Positions 21,613-35,500 of a stretch of 64,000 bases of DNA are shown in pieces. The notes below the pieces were generated by a model. That model was not told the origin of the DNA, ran no database searches, and was given only the letters and a program-made list of their open reading frames with translations. Positions within the stretch are counted from its first letter, which is position 1, and each line of letters begins with the position of its first letter. The translations under genes and the position numbers were made by a program. The stretch covers positions 6,262,001-6,326,000 of the forward strand of contig JAPNXP010000002.1 in assembly GCA_028753945.1 (NCBI GenBank), read 5' to 3'. The DNA is from Hexactinellida sp. DTS-2022 (taxonomy: Eukaryota; Porifera; Hexactinellida).

Positions 21613-21721
21613 CATTCTCAACTGAGTGATATTGATAAGCTGATTTAACAGCAAAACCAGCTATTAAACCAACTAACAACACAACCAGCTTATCAATAAA
21701 CTCAACATTAATTTGAGAATG
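21613..21721. repeat. Imperfect 109-bp hairpin
   Basis: CATTCTCAACTGAGTGATATTGATAAGCTG at the left is matched in reverse by CAGCTTATCAATAAACTCAA...TTTGAGAATG at the right. The loop carries AACCAGCTATTAAACCAACT. It is a small MITE or a structured segment. Confidence 0.6.
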
Positions 21722-21894
21722 TGTCGCGATTAATTATGTTCTGTTTATGGTGAATGTATTGAAAATTATATATATTGGAGAGTAAACTGGTGGCTTGAGT
21801 TAAATGGTTTGAATTCGCGAGTAGATTAGGATAAATATTTATTAGGAGGCAATACGAGCCTACAGTATAATCTCGTTCGCTTTTGCTAGGGAAT

Positions 21895-22614
21895 ACTTAA
21901 ATTACGGCAGATTCACCCAAAAAAACACATGAATTTAGTTTTGAAGGTGGGAGTTTGAATTTCACATATATGATGGAAGACATTATAGCTATATCGAAAC
22001 TGAAAACGAAATCAAATTATCTTCTATAAATTCGAAATTATTGGGCTTGCAGTATTATCTAATACAAAAGTCCCATAGGGGGATTTTTTCAGACTCCACC
22101 TGATAAGTGTGTGGTTTGCAAGATCATTATTTGCTAAAGACCTGTACTGTGTGATCTATCAGATAGATCATCGTTATGGGCGGTTGGTGGGCGGTTTACA
22201 ATTTTGATAAGATCTAAATAAAAAATATTGCGACCTTTTGAAACCAAAAAATGAATAAAAAGGTCATTATCTTTATGCGAAATTTGATTAAATGCTTGAT
22301 AAAAAAAATTCCAAGTCATAATTCAAAAATGTAAACCGTCTACCAACTCCTTACGCTTATAATCTTTAAATATTGATTCTGATAACAAACATTGATGGCC
22401 GCTTTGCCAAATTACCGCATAATATCTACCACCACTTTTGGAAATCGCCCTATGGGAGATTTGTATTAGCCAAATTTTGAAACCGACAAAAAATAAAAAG
22501 TATAATAGATAGGGACATTTTCTTTTTGGTTTATTGATTTGTATCGTATAGGTATATATTTCTCACAATTACAGATTAAGACAAGAACTTTCATTCACGT
22601 GGGGTAATTTAACC
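21895..22614 (-). mobile_element. Family F element, copy 3
   Basis: Inverted 720-bp copy of F. The end at 22614 is GGTTAAATTACCCC on the minus strand, beside TTAA (22615-22618). The end at 21895 reads ACTTAAATTACGGC, with two changes in the terminal repeat. No coding potential is shared with the other copies. Confidence 0.82.
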
Positions 22615-22761
22615 TTAAGTGCCAGATGTCTTAGATTAACACATATTCGGAGACAGAGGCGTTCGGATGAAAGTAAAAGGTGCTTAATGAATCTTGCACT
22701 TATTATAATTATTTACTTGCCCATTTATTGTGTTTCTCAGTATTTGGTGTATAACCTACAG

Positions 22762-23197
22762 CAGAGTGGACCATGGGTCGATGGGTCATGGGTCATGGGT
22801 CAGGTGGGTCACCTAAATCGATGGGTCAGATGGGTCATGGGTCACGGCTCTGTGACCCATGACCCATTTGGAATTTCGATGTTCGTCCAGTTATAGTAAG
22901 AATCAAATTAACCCAGAAACATTACAGGGTATTTCTTTGGTATTAGAAGTCTGCCAGAATTAATTGATTGGCAAGCACCATACATTTATTATAAGTCGGA
23001 TTGTGTTACATAATGTTTAGATATTAAAAATTAGATATTAAAAAATGTCAATGGGTATACGATGGGTCAAAGCGTTACTTGATGGGTCAATGGGTCACTC
23101 GATGGGTCATGGGTCAATGGGTCAATGGGTCATGGGTCACTAATGCGATGGGTCAGATGGGTCATGGGTCACCAATGTTGACCCATGGTCCACTCTG
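22762..23197. mobile_element. 436-bp hAT-type MITE packed with GGGTCA motifs
   Basis: Perfect terminal inverted repeats CAGAGTGGACCATGGGTC, and a perfect 8-bp target duplication ACCTACAG at 22754-22761 and 23198-23205, place the ends exactly. Both sub-terminal regions hold long runs of ATGGGTCA units, many spaced by a single base (GGGTCATGGGTCA), plus inverted copies (TGACCCATGACCCAT at about 22851). The centre is AT-rich and unique. No coding potential. Confidence 0.93.
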
Positions 23198-23391
23198 ACC
23201 TACAGACCCCATCAAATCTCCCTGAATTAATGTGATTTTTGTGAGATGTTCGCTCTCTTTGACCTCTACGGGAGTTATACCTGTATGGACCTCTTTATAG
23301 TTTGTTTCCTTCCATCTGTTTTGATATTATTTGAATTGATTAGCAATTTCTCCATCACCAGATAGGCAAAATCCCTCTATTTGACAATTAA

Positions 23392-24191
23392 GGATGCTTC
23401 GGGTGAGATTTTTGGTCTTTTAGTGACAAAATTGAAATTCGAGTTTATTCTGTGAAATGATGCTAATATATCATTAAAATATGTGAGAAGTGAATTTCTT
23501 TGAAAAAATATTCTACAAAGTCTTCAAAATGTCAATTTGTGAACGTCATTGATGATGATGTAGCTTTTTTATTTTCTCAATTGGCATTCCTCGTTTTATA
23601 TGTACCTTATCTTGCACTTATATACTTTGTGTATATAAACTAACATTAATATGCACAAATATCTCAGTGATTAGCATATATTGCCAAAACGAGTTGATAA
23701 TGGGCTAGAAATTCTGATCTGCATATTTTTTTAATTTTTGTATGCATCATCAACAGATTAATTGACTATATTATATTATTCAACTCAATTGTCATATATA
23801 TTAGTTTATTCATACTATATCCCAACTAGTATAGACTTATTATACATATTGGAGCATTAATCACTACGTAAGCCATGATTTAATCACTGATAATGATGTC
23901 CCAAAAGAAAGCGGACTCCATTAATACGACAGAAACTTGCATAGAATTCGATTTATCAAGTAGTTTGTTTACTATGATGTTTCAATCCATATTTAGTATA
24001 GAGTATCAAACTTATCTAGTATATTTAAACTAAATCCTGTTGTAATACGGACAAATTTAATAGACATATGCATTTCACAATCAAAAACTTCAGCCTTCAA
24101 TTAATCAATTGTGGTTTTTTAAACATATCCCGAATTTTATCTAATAAAGTTCATGAGGGATTGCTTTCAAAAATTCAGAGATAGTTCTTAA
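23392..24191 (+). mobile_element. Family E element, copy 3, 5' part only
   Basis: Begins GGATGCTTCGGGTGAGA after TTAA (23388-23391) and follows E1 to the TTAA at 24188-24191, where K2 begins. The corresponding site in E1 is TTCTTAATAG near 7618. The remaining E sequence (about 460 bp in E1) does not reappear before the satellite or the gap. Confidence 0.85.
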
Positions 24192-25895
24192 GGGTGCTCT
24201 GTACTGATATTTTGACACCCGACGACCTAATGTTTTTATTGCGTTTTTGGATAGTACTAATATATCTAAGATATCCCTGAAAATATTAGAGTTCTACTAT
24301 GTATATATCCTTAGTTATGAACTAGACAATGTCAATATAGGCCTAATCCATACTAGCCAAATATTTACAAAAAATTTTTATGTTAGTTTTTAGCGCGAAA
24401 CATGTCAATTATAAAATATACCTGAGTCAATACTCAATGTTTTAAATCGAACCGAAATATGCTTTTTCTTTAATCTACTCTATGTTATTGTCATTTTTGT
24501 GAAATTGGTCAAAAAAAACCCACTATTTTTCATTAAAAGTATACTAATTCAATTTTTTTGTATTATATTGCCAAAACTGCCCGCTTTTAAAACATGCGCC
24601 TACATATACTGAGCATTTTAAAAAAAAGTTTGACTTTCTAGAATAAAAATTCTCTTTTTTACATCCATATGCCCAAATGGTCTTTTTTTACACCTTCATA
24701 ATTAGCATTTAATTAATTTGTGTCGAAGTGGCTGAGTCCAGAATATGAAAGTGCGAGGAAAAGGAGTTCCTAAACTGCATAAAATAGATAATGTCATTTG
24801 AAATTGAATTATACTATTTTTAGAAATTTAGAGCTAAGCTCTATCTCATTTGGATCAGAAGTTGGATTTTTGTCAGCTTTTTAACATATTGCCACTTTGA
24901 CACCACCATATTTGGGCATTTGAAATCAGAACACATCATTCGAATTATAATATAATCCCAAAAGTTTATCCAATGAGTAAGAAATAGTATCATGATGTGA
25001 CTAGAATTTTAGAGCTAGTCTCTGCTGTCCAGAGATCAAGAGTTACAAAATTTGCTTCGTCATCAAAATTGGGCACATCAAATTACCATATATGGTCATG
25101 TTAAAAAGTGTGACACCTAGAGTCCTAAAATGTATTATAAACGTATAGAAAGTCAGGTATTTACAGTATTTTCTAATGCCTATGATCATTTTATCTCAAA
25201 GCGTTTCTGAAATATCAACAGGTGTGAAATGTCAGATTTTTTGCCCCCTTCTGTGGCCCAAAAGTCCATAACTTATCGAATAATGATTGGATCGTGTTGT
25301 GTAACGTCTCATTTTGTGCGCAAATGCTATTTCCATATTTGTATTACCAAATTGGTGTTTTATATAATACTTTATTGTATATTTGAGGGCCTTGAGGTGT
25401 GAAAATATGACAAAACAGACAAAACCATAGTCATAAATTGGTCATAACTCATGATATATTATTGTAAAAGTGTTGAAAACAAATGCTACGCATAGATAAG
25501 AAGCTGGCGCATTTTTATGAAGAATAACAGAAATATACTGCTGTCCAATTTCCCACAGTAATATATGATCACCGGGTACTTGCATACCCTTCATATTCTT
25601 TTATGCCCCTAATTTCCTAATTTTTGACATATTCCTGAACCTTTTGACGTGAACCTGTATATTTTGACCTGTAGATTCCGAAATTTTTAATTTTGGGAAC
25701 AATATATGGCAGTGTAGAATTTTATCACCTCTTTTGATGTTGAAATTCGGAAAAATTCGTGGGCCGCAGCCTTAGAATGCTTATAAAACCAAAAATAATA
25801 ATCAGAAAGTCAAAAAATTTCTCTGGGGTAACACATGATGCATCCTCAGACCCTTGAACTAGAATTGAAAAATTTTTCTTCTAACATTTTATTAC
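24192..25895 (+). mobile_element. Family K element, copy 2, truncated
   Basis: Starts GGGTGCTCTGTACTGATATT at the TTAA within E3 and runs almost base-for-base against the reverse of K1 down to TTCTAACATTTTAT. There K1 continues for another ~330 bp but K2 changes to three ATTACGAAAAT units (25896-25935) and then the 381-bp satellite. The K insertion site in E3 differs from that in E2, so the two K insertions are independent. Confidence 0.85.
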
Positions 25896-25953
25896 GAAAA
25901 TGTTTTTATTACGAAAATTTTATTACGAAAATGTGGAGTAAAATCAATAGCTT

Positions 25954-28900
25954 TTAATCCATAGTTAATTTCATTTGTAAATAAGTTAATTCTTTGCTCC
26001 ATAAGTAAGTAAATTAAATCATTCTAAGCTAGGTTTTACAGCTGTTAACCATACTACATAATTTAAGCTTCATTTTTCTCTATTCTTAAGATAACAATTA
26101 GATTCTTCCCAGTTTTTTCTCCATAGTACACAATTTAGATATTTTTAGCTCGTTGTTTTGTTGATTTTAAGTTAATTAGTGAGATTTAGTTCTTTATTGC
26201 TATTGTAGTTTGTTATGTTGGAGAGTTAGGTTTTATTGTTGGTTATCTTTAGTTCTACTCACTTTAAATTAATTAGGTAGCTGTTCAGGGTTTTAATATT
26301 CCATCTTTAGACAATTTGTTAGCAGTTTAGTTCTTTAATCCATAGTTAATTTCATTTGTAAATAAGTTAATTCTTTGCTCCATAAGTAAGTAAATTAAAT
26401 CATTCTAAGCTAGGTTTTACAGCTGTTAACCATACTACATAATTTAAGCTTCATTTTTCTCTATTCTTAAGATAACAATTAGATTCTTCCCAGTTTTTTC
26501 TCCATAGTACACAATTTAGATATTTTTAGCTCGTTGTTTTGTTGATTTTAAGTTAATTAGTGAGATTTAGTTCTTTATTGCTATTGTAGTTTGTTATGTT
26601 GGAGAGTTAGGTTTTATTGTTGGTTATCTTTAGTTCTACTCACTTTAAATTAATTAGGTAGCTGTTCAGGGTTTTAATATTCCATCTTTAGACAATTTGT
26701 TAGCAGTTTAGTTCTTTAATCCATAGTTAATTTCATTTGTAAATAAGTTAATTCTTTGCTCCATAAGTAAGTAAATTAAATCATTCTAAGCTAGGTTTTA
26801 CAGCTGTTAACCATACTACATAATTTAAGCTTCATTTTTCTCTATTCTTAAGATAACAATTAGATTCTTCCCAGTTTTTTCTCCATAGTACACAATTTAG
26901 ATATTTTTAGCTCGTTGTTTTGTTGATTTTAAGTTAATTAGTGAGATTTAGTTCTTTATTGCTATTGTAGTTTGTTATGTTGGAGAGTTAGGTTTTATTG
27001 TTGGTTATCTTTAGTTCTACTCACTTTAAATTAATTAGGTAGCTGTTCAGGGTTTTAATATTCCATCTTTAGACAATTTGTTAGCAGTTTAGTTCTTTAA
27101 TCCATAGTTAATTTCATTTGTAAATAAGTTAATTCTTTGCTCCATAAGTAAGTAAATTAAATCATTCTAAGCTAGGTTTTACAGCTGTTAACCATACTAC
27201 ATAATTTAAGCTTCATTTTTCTCTATTCTTAAGATAACAATTAGATTCTTCCCAGTTTTTTCTCCATAGTACACAATTTAGATATTTTTAGCTCGTTGTT
27301 TTGTTGATTTTAAGTTAATTAGTGAGATTTAGTTCTTTATTGCTATTGTAGTTTGTTATGTTGGAGAGTTAGGTTTTATTGTTGGTTATCTTTAGTTCTA
27401 CTCACTTTAAATTAATTAGGTAGCTGTTCAGGGTTTTAATATTCCATCTTTAGACAATTTGTTAGCAGTTTAGTTCTTTAATCCATAGTTAATTTCATTT
27501 GTAAATAAGTTAATTCTTTGCTCCATAAGTAAGTAAATTAAATCATTCTAAGCTAGGTTTTACAGCTGTTAACCATACTACATAATTTAAGCTTCATTTT
27601 TCTCTATTCTTAAGATAACAATTAGATTCTTCCCAGTTTTTTCTCCATAGTACACAATTTAGATATTTTTAGCTCGTTGTTTTGTTGATTTTAAGTTAAT
27701 TAGTGAGATTTAGTTCTTTATTGCTATTGTAGTTTGTTATGTTGGAGAGTTAGGTTTTATTGTTGGTTATCTTTAGTTCTACTCACTTTAAATTAATTAG
27801 GTAGCTGTTCAGGGTTTTAATATTCCATCTTTAGACAATTTGTTAGCAGTTTAGTTCTTTAATCCATAGTTAATTTCATTTGTAAATAAGTTAATTCTTT
27901 GCTCCATAAGTAAGTAAATTAAATCATTCTAAGCTAGGTTTTACAGCTGTTAACCATACTACATAATTTAAGCTTCATTTTTCTCTATTCTTAAGATAAC
28001 AATTAGATTCTTCCCAGTTTTTTCTCCATAGTACACAATTTAGATATTTTTAGCTCGTTGTTTTGTTGATTTTAAGTTAATTAGTGAGATTTAGTTCTTT
28101 ATTGCTATTGTAGTTTGTTATGTTGGAGAGTTAGGTTTTATTGTTGGTTATCTTTAGTTCTACTCACTTTAAATTAATTAGGTAGCTGTTCAGGGTTTTA
28201 ATATTCCATCTTTAGACAATTTGTTAGCAGTTTAGTTCTTTAATCCATAGTTAATTTCATTTGTAAATAAGTTAATTCTTTGCTCCATAAGTAAGTAAAT
28301 TAAATCATTCTAAGCTAGGTTTTACAGCTGTTAACCATACTACATAATTTAAGCTTCATTTTTCTCTATTCTTAAGATAACAATTAGATTCTTCCCAGTT
28401 TTTTCTCCATAGTACACAATTTAGATATTTTTAGCTCGTTGTTTTGTTGATTTTAAGTTAATTAGTGAGATTTAGTTCTTTATTGCTATTGTAGTTTGTT
28501 ATGTTGGAGAGTTAGGTTTTATTGTTGGTTATCTTTAGTTCTACTCACTTTAAATTAATTAGGTAGCTGTTCAGGGTTTTAATATTCCATCTTTAGACAA
28601 TTTGTTAGCAGTTTAGTTCTTTAATCCATAGTTAATTTCATTTGTAAATAAGTTAATTCTTTGCTCCATAAGTAAGTAAATTAAATCATTCTAAGCTAGG
28701 TTTTACAGCTGTTAACCATACTACATAATTTAAGCTTCATTTTTCTCTATTCTTAAGATAACAATTAGATTCTTCCCAGTTTTTTCTCCATAGTACACAA
28801 TTTAGATATTTTTAGCTCGTTGTTTTGTTGATTTTAAGTTAATTAGTGAGATTTAGTTCTTTATTGCTATTGTAGTTTGTTATGTTGGAGAGTTAGGTTT

Positions 28901-31900
28901 TATTGTTGGTTATCTTTAGTTCTACTCACTTTAAATTAATTAGGTAGCTGTTCAGGGTTTTAATATTCCATCTTTAGACAATTTGTTAGCAGTTTAGTTC
29001 TTTAATCCATAGTTAATTTCATTTGTAAATAAGTTAATTCTTTGCTCCATAAGTAAGTAAATTAAATCATTCTAAGCTAGGTTTTACAGCTGTTAACCAT
29101 ACTACATAATTTAAGCTTCATTTTTCTCTATTCTTAAGATAACAATTAGATTCTTCCCAGTTTTTTCTCCATAGTACACAATTTAGATATTTTTAGCTCG
29201 TTGTTTTGTTGATTTTAAGTTAATTAGTGAGATTTAGTTCTTTATTGCTATTGTAGTTTGTTATGTTGGAGAGTTAGGTTTTATTGTTGGTTATCTTTAG
29301 TTCTACTCACTTTAAATTAATTAGGTAGCTGTTCAGGGTTTTAATATTCCATCTTTAGACAATTTGTTAGCAGTTTAGTTCTTTAATCCATAGTTAATTT
29401 CATTTGTAAATAAGTTAATTCTTTGCTCCATAAGTAAGTAAATTAAATCATTCTAAGCTAGGTTTTACAGCTGTTAACCATACTACATAATTTAAGCTTC
29501 ATTTTTCTCTATTCTTAAGATAACAATTAGATTCTTCCCAGTTTTTTCTCCATAGTACACAATTTAGATATTTTTAGCTCGTTGTTTTGTTGATTTTAAG
29601 TTAATTAGTGAGATTTAGTTCTTTATTGCTATTGTAGTTTGTTATGTTGGAGAGTTAGGTTTTATTGTTGGTTATCTTTAGTTCTACTCACTTTAAATTA
29701 ATTAGGTAGCTGTTCAGGGTTTTAATATTCCATCTTTAGACAATTTGTTAGCAGTTTAGTTCTTTAATCCATAGTTAATTTCATTTGTAAATAAGTTAAT
29801 TCTTTGCTCCATAAGTAAGTAAATTAAATCATTCTAAGCTAGGTTTTACAGCTGTTAACCATACTACATAATTTAAGCTTCATTTTTCTCTATTCTTAAG
29901 ATAACAATTAGATTCTTCCCAGTTTTTTCTCCATAGTACACAATTTAGATATTTTTAGCTCGTTGTTTTGTTGATTTTAAGTTAATTAGTGAGATTTAGT
30001 TCTTTATTGCTATTGTAGTTTGTTATGTTGGAGAGTTAGGTTTTATTGTTGGTTATCTTTAGTTCTACTCACTTTAAATTAATTAGGTAGCTGTTCAGGG
30101 TTTTAATATTCCATCTTTAGACAATTTGTTAGCAGTTTAGTTCTTTAATCCATAGTTAATTTCATTTGTAAATAAGTTAATTCTTTGCTCCATAAGTAAG
30201 TAAATTAAATCATTCTAAGCTAGGTTTTACAGCTGTTAACCATACTACATAATTTAAGCTTCATTTTTCTCTATTCTTAAGATAACAATTAGATTCTTCC
30301 CAGTTTTTTCTCCATAGTACACAATTTAGATATTTTTAGCTCGTTGTTTTGTTGATTTTAAGTTAATTAGTGAGATTTAGTTCTTTATTGCTATTGTAGT
30401 TTGTTATGTTGGAGAGTTAGGTTTTATTGTTGGTTATCTTTAGTTCTACTCACTTTAAATTAATTAGGTAGCTGTTCAGGGTTTTAATATTCCATCTTTA
30501 GACAATTTGTTAGCAGTTTAGTTCTTTAATCCATAGTTAATTTCATTTGTAAATAAGTTAATTCTTTGCTCCATAAGTAAGTAAATTAAATCATTCTAAG
30601 CTAGGTTTTACAGCTGTTAACCATACTACATAATTTAAGCTTCATTTTTCTCTATTCTTAAGATAACAATTAGATTCTTCCCAGTTTTTTCTCCATAGTA
30701 CACAATTTAGATATTTTTAGCTCGTTGTTTTGTTGATTTTAAGTTAATTAGTGAGATTTAGTTCTTTATTGCTATTGTAGTTTGTTATGTTGGAGAGTTA
30801 GGTTTTATTGTTGGTTATCTTTAGTTCTACTCACTTTAAATTAATTAGGTAGCTGTTCAGGGTTTTAATATTCCATCTTTAGACAATTTGTTAGCAGTTT
30901 AGTTCTTTAATCCATAGTTAATTTCATTTGTAAATAAGTTAATTCTTTGCTCCATAAGTAAGTAAATTAAATCATTCTAAGCTAGGTTTTACAGCTGTTA
31001 ACCATACTACATAATTTAAGCTTCATTTTTCTCTATTCTTAAGATAACAATTAGATTCTTCCCAGTTTTTTCTCCATAGTACACAATTTAGATATTTTTA
31101 GCTCGTTGTTTTGTTGATTTTAAGTTAATTAGTGAGATTTAGTTCTTTATTGCTATTGTAGTTTGTTATGTTGGAGAGTTAGGTTTTATTGTTGGTTATC
31201 TTTAGTTCTACTCACTTTAAATTAATTAGGTAGCTGTTCAGGGTTTTAATATTCCATCTTTAGACAATTTGTTAGCAGTTTAGTTCTTTAATCCATAGTT
31301 AATTTCATTTGTAAATAAGTTAATTCTTTGCTCCATAAGTAAGTAAATTAAATCATTCTAAGCTAGGTTTTACAGCTGTTAACCATACTACATAATTTAA
31401 GCTTCATTTTTCTCTATTCTTAAGATAACAATTAGATTCTTCCCAGTTTTTTCTCCATAGTACACAATTTAGATATTTTTAGCTCGTTGTTTTGTTGATT
31501 TTAAGTTAATTAGTGAGATTTAGTTCTTTATTGCTATTGTAGTTTGTTATGTTGGAGAGTTAGGTTTTATTGTTGGTTATCTTTAGTTCTACTCACTTTA
31601 AATTAATTAGGTAGCTGTTCAGGGTTTTAATATTCCATCTTTAGACAATTTGTTAGCAGTTTAGTTCTTTAATCCATAGTTAATTTCATTTGTAAATAAG
31701 TTAATTCTTTGCTCCATAAGTAAGTAAATTAAATCATTCTAAGCTAGGTTTTACAGCTGTTAACCATACTACATAATTTAAGCTTCATTTTTCTCTATTC
31801 TTAAGATAACAATTAGATTCTTCCCAGTTTTTTCTCCATAGTACACAATTTAGATATTTTTAGCTCGTTGTTTTGTTGATTTTAAGTTAATTAGTGAGAT

Positions 31901-32403
31901 TTAGTTCTTTATTGCTATTGTAGTTTGTTATGTTGGAGAGTTAGGTTTTATTGTTGGTTATCTTTAGTTCTACTCACTTTAAATTAATTAGGTAGCTGTT
32001 CAGGGTTTTAATATTCCATCTTTAGACAATTTGTTAGCAGTTTAGTTCTTTAATCCATAGTTAATTTCATTTGTAAATAAGTTAATTCTTTGCTCCATAA
32101 GTAAGTAAATTAAATCATTCTAAGCTAGGTTTTACAGCTGTTAACCATACTACATAATTTAAGCTTCATTTTTCTCTATTCTTAAGATAACAATTAGATT
32201 CTTCCCAGTTTTTTCTCCATAGTGCACAATTTAGATATTTTTAGCTCGTTGTTTTGTTGATTTTAAGTTAATTAGTGAGATTTAGTTCTTTATTGCTATT
32301 GTAGTTTGTTATGTTGGAGAGTTAGGTTTTATTGTTGGTTATCTTTAGTTCTACTCACTTTAAATTAATTAGGTAGCTGTTCAGGGTTTTAATATTCCAT
32401 CTT
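25954..32403. repeat. Satellite S1: 381-bp tandem array, about 17 near-identical units
   Basis: Unit phase marks (CCATAGTTAATTTCATTTG) recur at 25959, 26340, 26721 and so on, every 381 bases. By eye the units are identical except for one A-to-G change at about 32224 in the last one. AT-rich, with no reading frame. The array ends in the sequence gap, so its true length is unknown. The homogeneity suggests recent amplification or strong gene conversion. Confidence 0.97.
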
Positions 32404-32503
32404 NNNNNNNNNNNNNNNNNNNNNNNNNNNNNNNNNNNNNNNNNNNNNNNNNNNNNNNNNNNNNNNNNNNNNNNNNNNNNNNNNNNNNNNNNNNNNNNNN
32501 NNN
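32404..32503. other. Assembly gap (100 N)
   Basis: Exactly 100 N between satellites S1 and S2, a conventional placeholder for a gap of unknown size. Confidence 0.99.
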
Positions 32504-35500
32504 TCATTTTGGTAGTTTTTGACAGTCAATGCATACAAAAATTGTTTTTTCTCGATTTAGGCTCTTAAATGAATGTAAATTGAGTGAATTGAGTTTAAGT
32601 GGCACTGATGGGACACTTTTGACAATAAATACTTATTATCATCTTAAGAAACAACTGGAAAAATCCTTAAAATTAAAGTCATCATTTGGTAGTTTTTGAC
32701 AGTCACTGCACAAAAAAATAGTTTTTCTCGATATTAGGATATTTAATGAATGTTCTTCGAGTGAGTGAAGTTACTGTGGCACAGTTAGTTCACTTTTGAC
32801 GACAAATACTTATTATCATCAAAAAAAACAACTTGAAACGTCCTTAAACCATTGAAATATCAATTTGGAAGTTTTTGACAGGCATTGCACACAAAAATAG
32901 TTTTTTCGATATTATGCTCTTAAATGAATGTAGATTGAGTGAATTTAATTTCAGTGGCACTGTTAGGACACCTTTGAGATAAATACTTCTTTTCATCTTA
33001 AGAAACAACTGGAAAATCTTTAAACCATTAACCTAACAATTTCGAAGTTTTTGAGAGTCATTGCACAAAGAAATTGGATTTTCTCGATATTAGGCTAATT
33101 AAATGAATGTAAATTGAGTGAATTGTGTTTCTATGGCACTGTTTGGACACCTTTGACGACAGATATTTCATATCAACAAAAGAAAGAACATGAAACGTCC
33201 TCAAACCATTAATATATCAATTTGGAAGTTTTTGACAGTCATTGGACTCAAAAATAATTTTCTCGATTATTATTTTAAATGAATGTTAATTAATTGAGTG
33301 GAGTTTCAGTATCACTGTAAGTACACTTTTGACGACAAATACTTCTTATCATCAAAAGAAACAACTGGAAAAGTCCTTAAACCAATAATTTATCAATTTG
33401 GGAGTTTTGACAGTCATTGCACACAAAAATTAGATTTTCTCGATATTAGGCCCTTAAATAAATGTAAATTGAGTGAATTGAGTTTCAATGGCCCTGTTTG
33501 GACACTTTTGACTATAGGTACTTCATATCATCACAAGAAACAACTGGAAACGTCCTTAATACTCCAATTTATCAATTTGGGTGTTTTTGACAGTCATTGC
33601 ACACCAAATTAGTTTTTCTCGATATTAGCCGATTAAATGAATGTCAATTGAGTGAATTGAGTTTCAATGGCCATGTTTGGACACATTTGACGATAAATAC
33701 TCATATCATTAAAAGAAACAACTGGAAACGTCCATAAAGCATGAATATATCAATTTGGAAATTTTGACAGTCATTGGACACAAATATAATTTTTCTCGAT
33801 TTCTGAATTTTAAATGAATGTTAATTAATTGAGTGGAGTTACAGTGGCACTGTTAGTACACTTTTGACGACAAATACTTCTTATCATCAAAAGAAACAAC
33901 TGGAAACGTTCTTAAATCATTATTTTATCATTTTGGGAGTTTTTGACAGTCATTGCACATAAAGATAGTTTTTCTCGATATTAGGCTCTTAAATAAATGT
34001 AAATTGAGTGATTCGAGTTTCAGTGGCTCTGTTAGGACACCTTTGGCGATAATTACTTCATATCATCTTAAGAAACAACTGGAAAAATCCTTAAAACTTA
34101 AATTTTTCATTTGGTAGTTTTTGACAGTCACTGCACCCAAAAAATAGTTTTTCGCGATATTAGGATATTAAATGAATGTTCTTCGAGTGAGTGAAGTTAC
34201 TGTGGCACTGTTAGTTCACTTTTGACGACAAATACTTATTATCATCAAAAGAAACAACTTGAAACGTCCTTAAACCATTGAAATATCAACTTGGAAGTTT
34301 TTGACAGGCATTGCACACAAAAATAGTTTTTTCGATATTATGCTCTTAAATGAATGTAGATTGAGTGAATTTAATTTCAGTGGCACTGTTAGGACACCTT
34401 TGAGATAAATACTTCTTTTCATCTTAAGAAACAACTGGAAAATCTTTAAACCATTAACCTAACAATTTCGAAGTTTTTGAGAGTCATTGCACAAAGAAAT
34501 TGGATTTTCTCGATATTAGGCTAATTAAATGAATGTAAATTGAGTGAATTGTGTTTCTATGGCACTGTTTGGACACCTTTGACGACAGATATTTCATATC
34601 AACAAAAGAAAGAACATGAAACGTCCTCAAACCATTGATATATCAATTTGGAAGTTTTTGACAGTCATTGGACACAAAGATTGGTTTTTCTCGTTATTTG
34701 TCTCTTAAATTAATGTAAATTGAGTGAGTGGTGTTTCAGTAGCACTGTCAGGACACCTTTGATGATAAATACTTATTTTCATCTTAAGAAACAACTGGAA
34801 ACGTTCGTAAATCATTAATTTAACATTTTGAGAGTTTTGGACAGTCATTGCACACAAAGATTGGTTTTTCTCGATTTTAGGCTCTTAAATGAATGTTAAT
34901 TGAGTTAGTGGAGTTTCACTGGCACTGTTGGGACTAAACATGATGAATCCTTCATATCATCAAAAGAAACAACTGGAAACGTCCTTAAACGATTAATTTA
35001 TAATTTTGGGAGTTTTTGAGAGTCATTGCACACAGAAATTGGTTTTTCGCGTATATGAGGCTCTAAAATGAATTCAAATTGAGAGAGTGGAGTTTCAATG
35101 GCACTGTTACTACACATTTGAAGACAAAAACTTAATATCATCAAAAGAAACAACTGGAATATACTTAAACCATTAATTTATCAATTTGGAGGTTTTTGAC
35201 AGTCATTCCACACAAAAATAGTTTTACTCGACATTAGGATCTTGAATGAAGGTTAATTGAGTGAATGGAGTTTCATTTTGCACTGTTAGGACACCTTTAA
35301 CGATAAATACTTCTTATCATCATTATAAACAACTGGAAACATCCTAAAACCATTAATTTATCAATTTGGAAGTTTTTGACAGTAATTGCACACAAAAATA
35401 GTTTTTCTCGATATTATCCTCTAAAATGAATGTTAATTGAGTGAGTGGAGTTTCACTGGCACTGTTCGGGCTTTTCATGATAAATCCTTAATATCATCAA

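Noticed and set aside
22134-22319. Minus-strand frame in F3 similar to the frame 2314-2505 in F1
   Set aside because: The similarity is that of the repeat itself. The frame is broken in F2 and carries no transposase motif.
25954-32403. CRISPR-like regular repeat array
   Set aside because: Whole 381-bp units repeat without unique spacers, and the setting is eukaryotic. It is a satellite.
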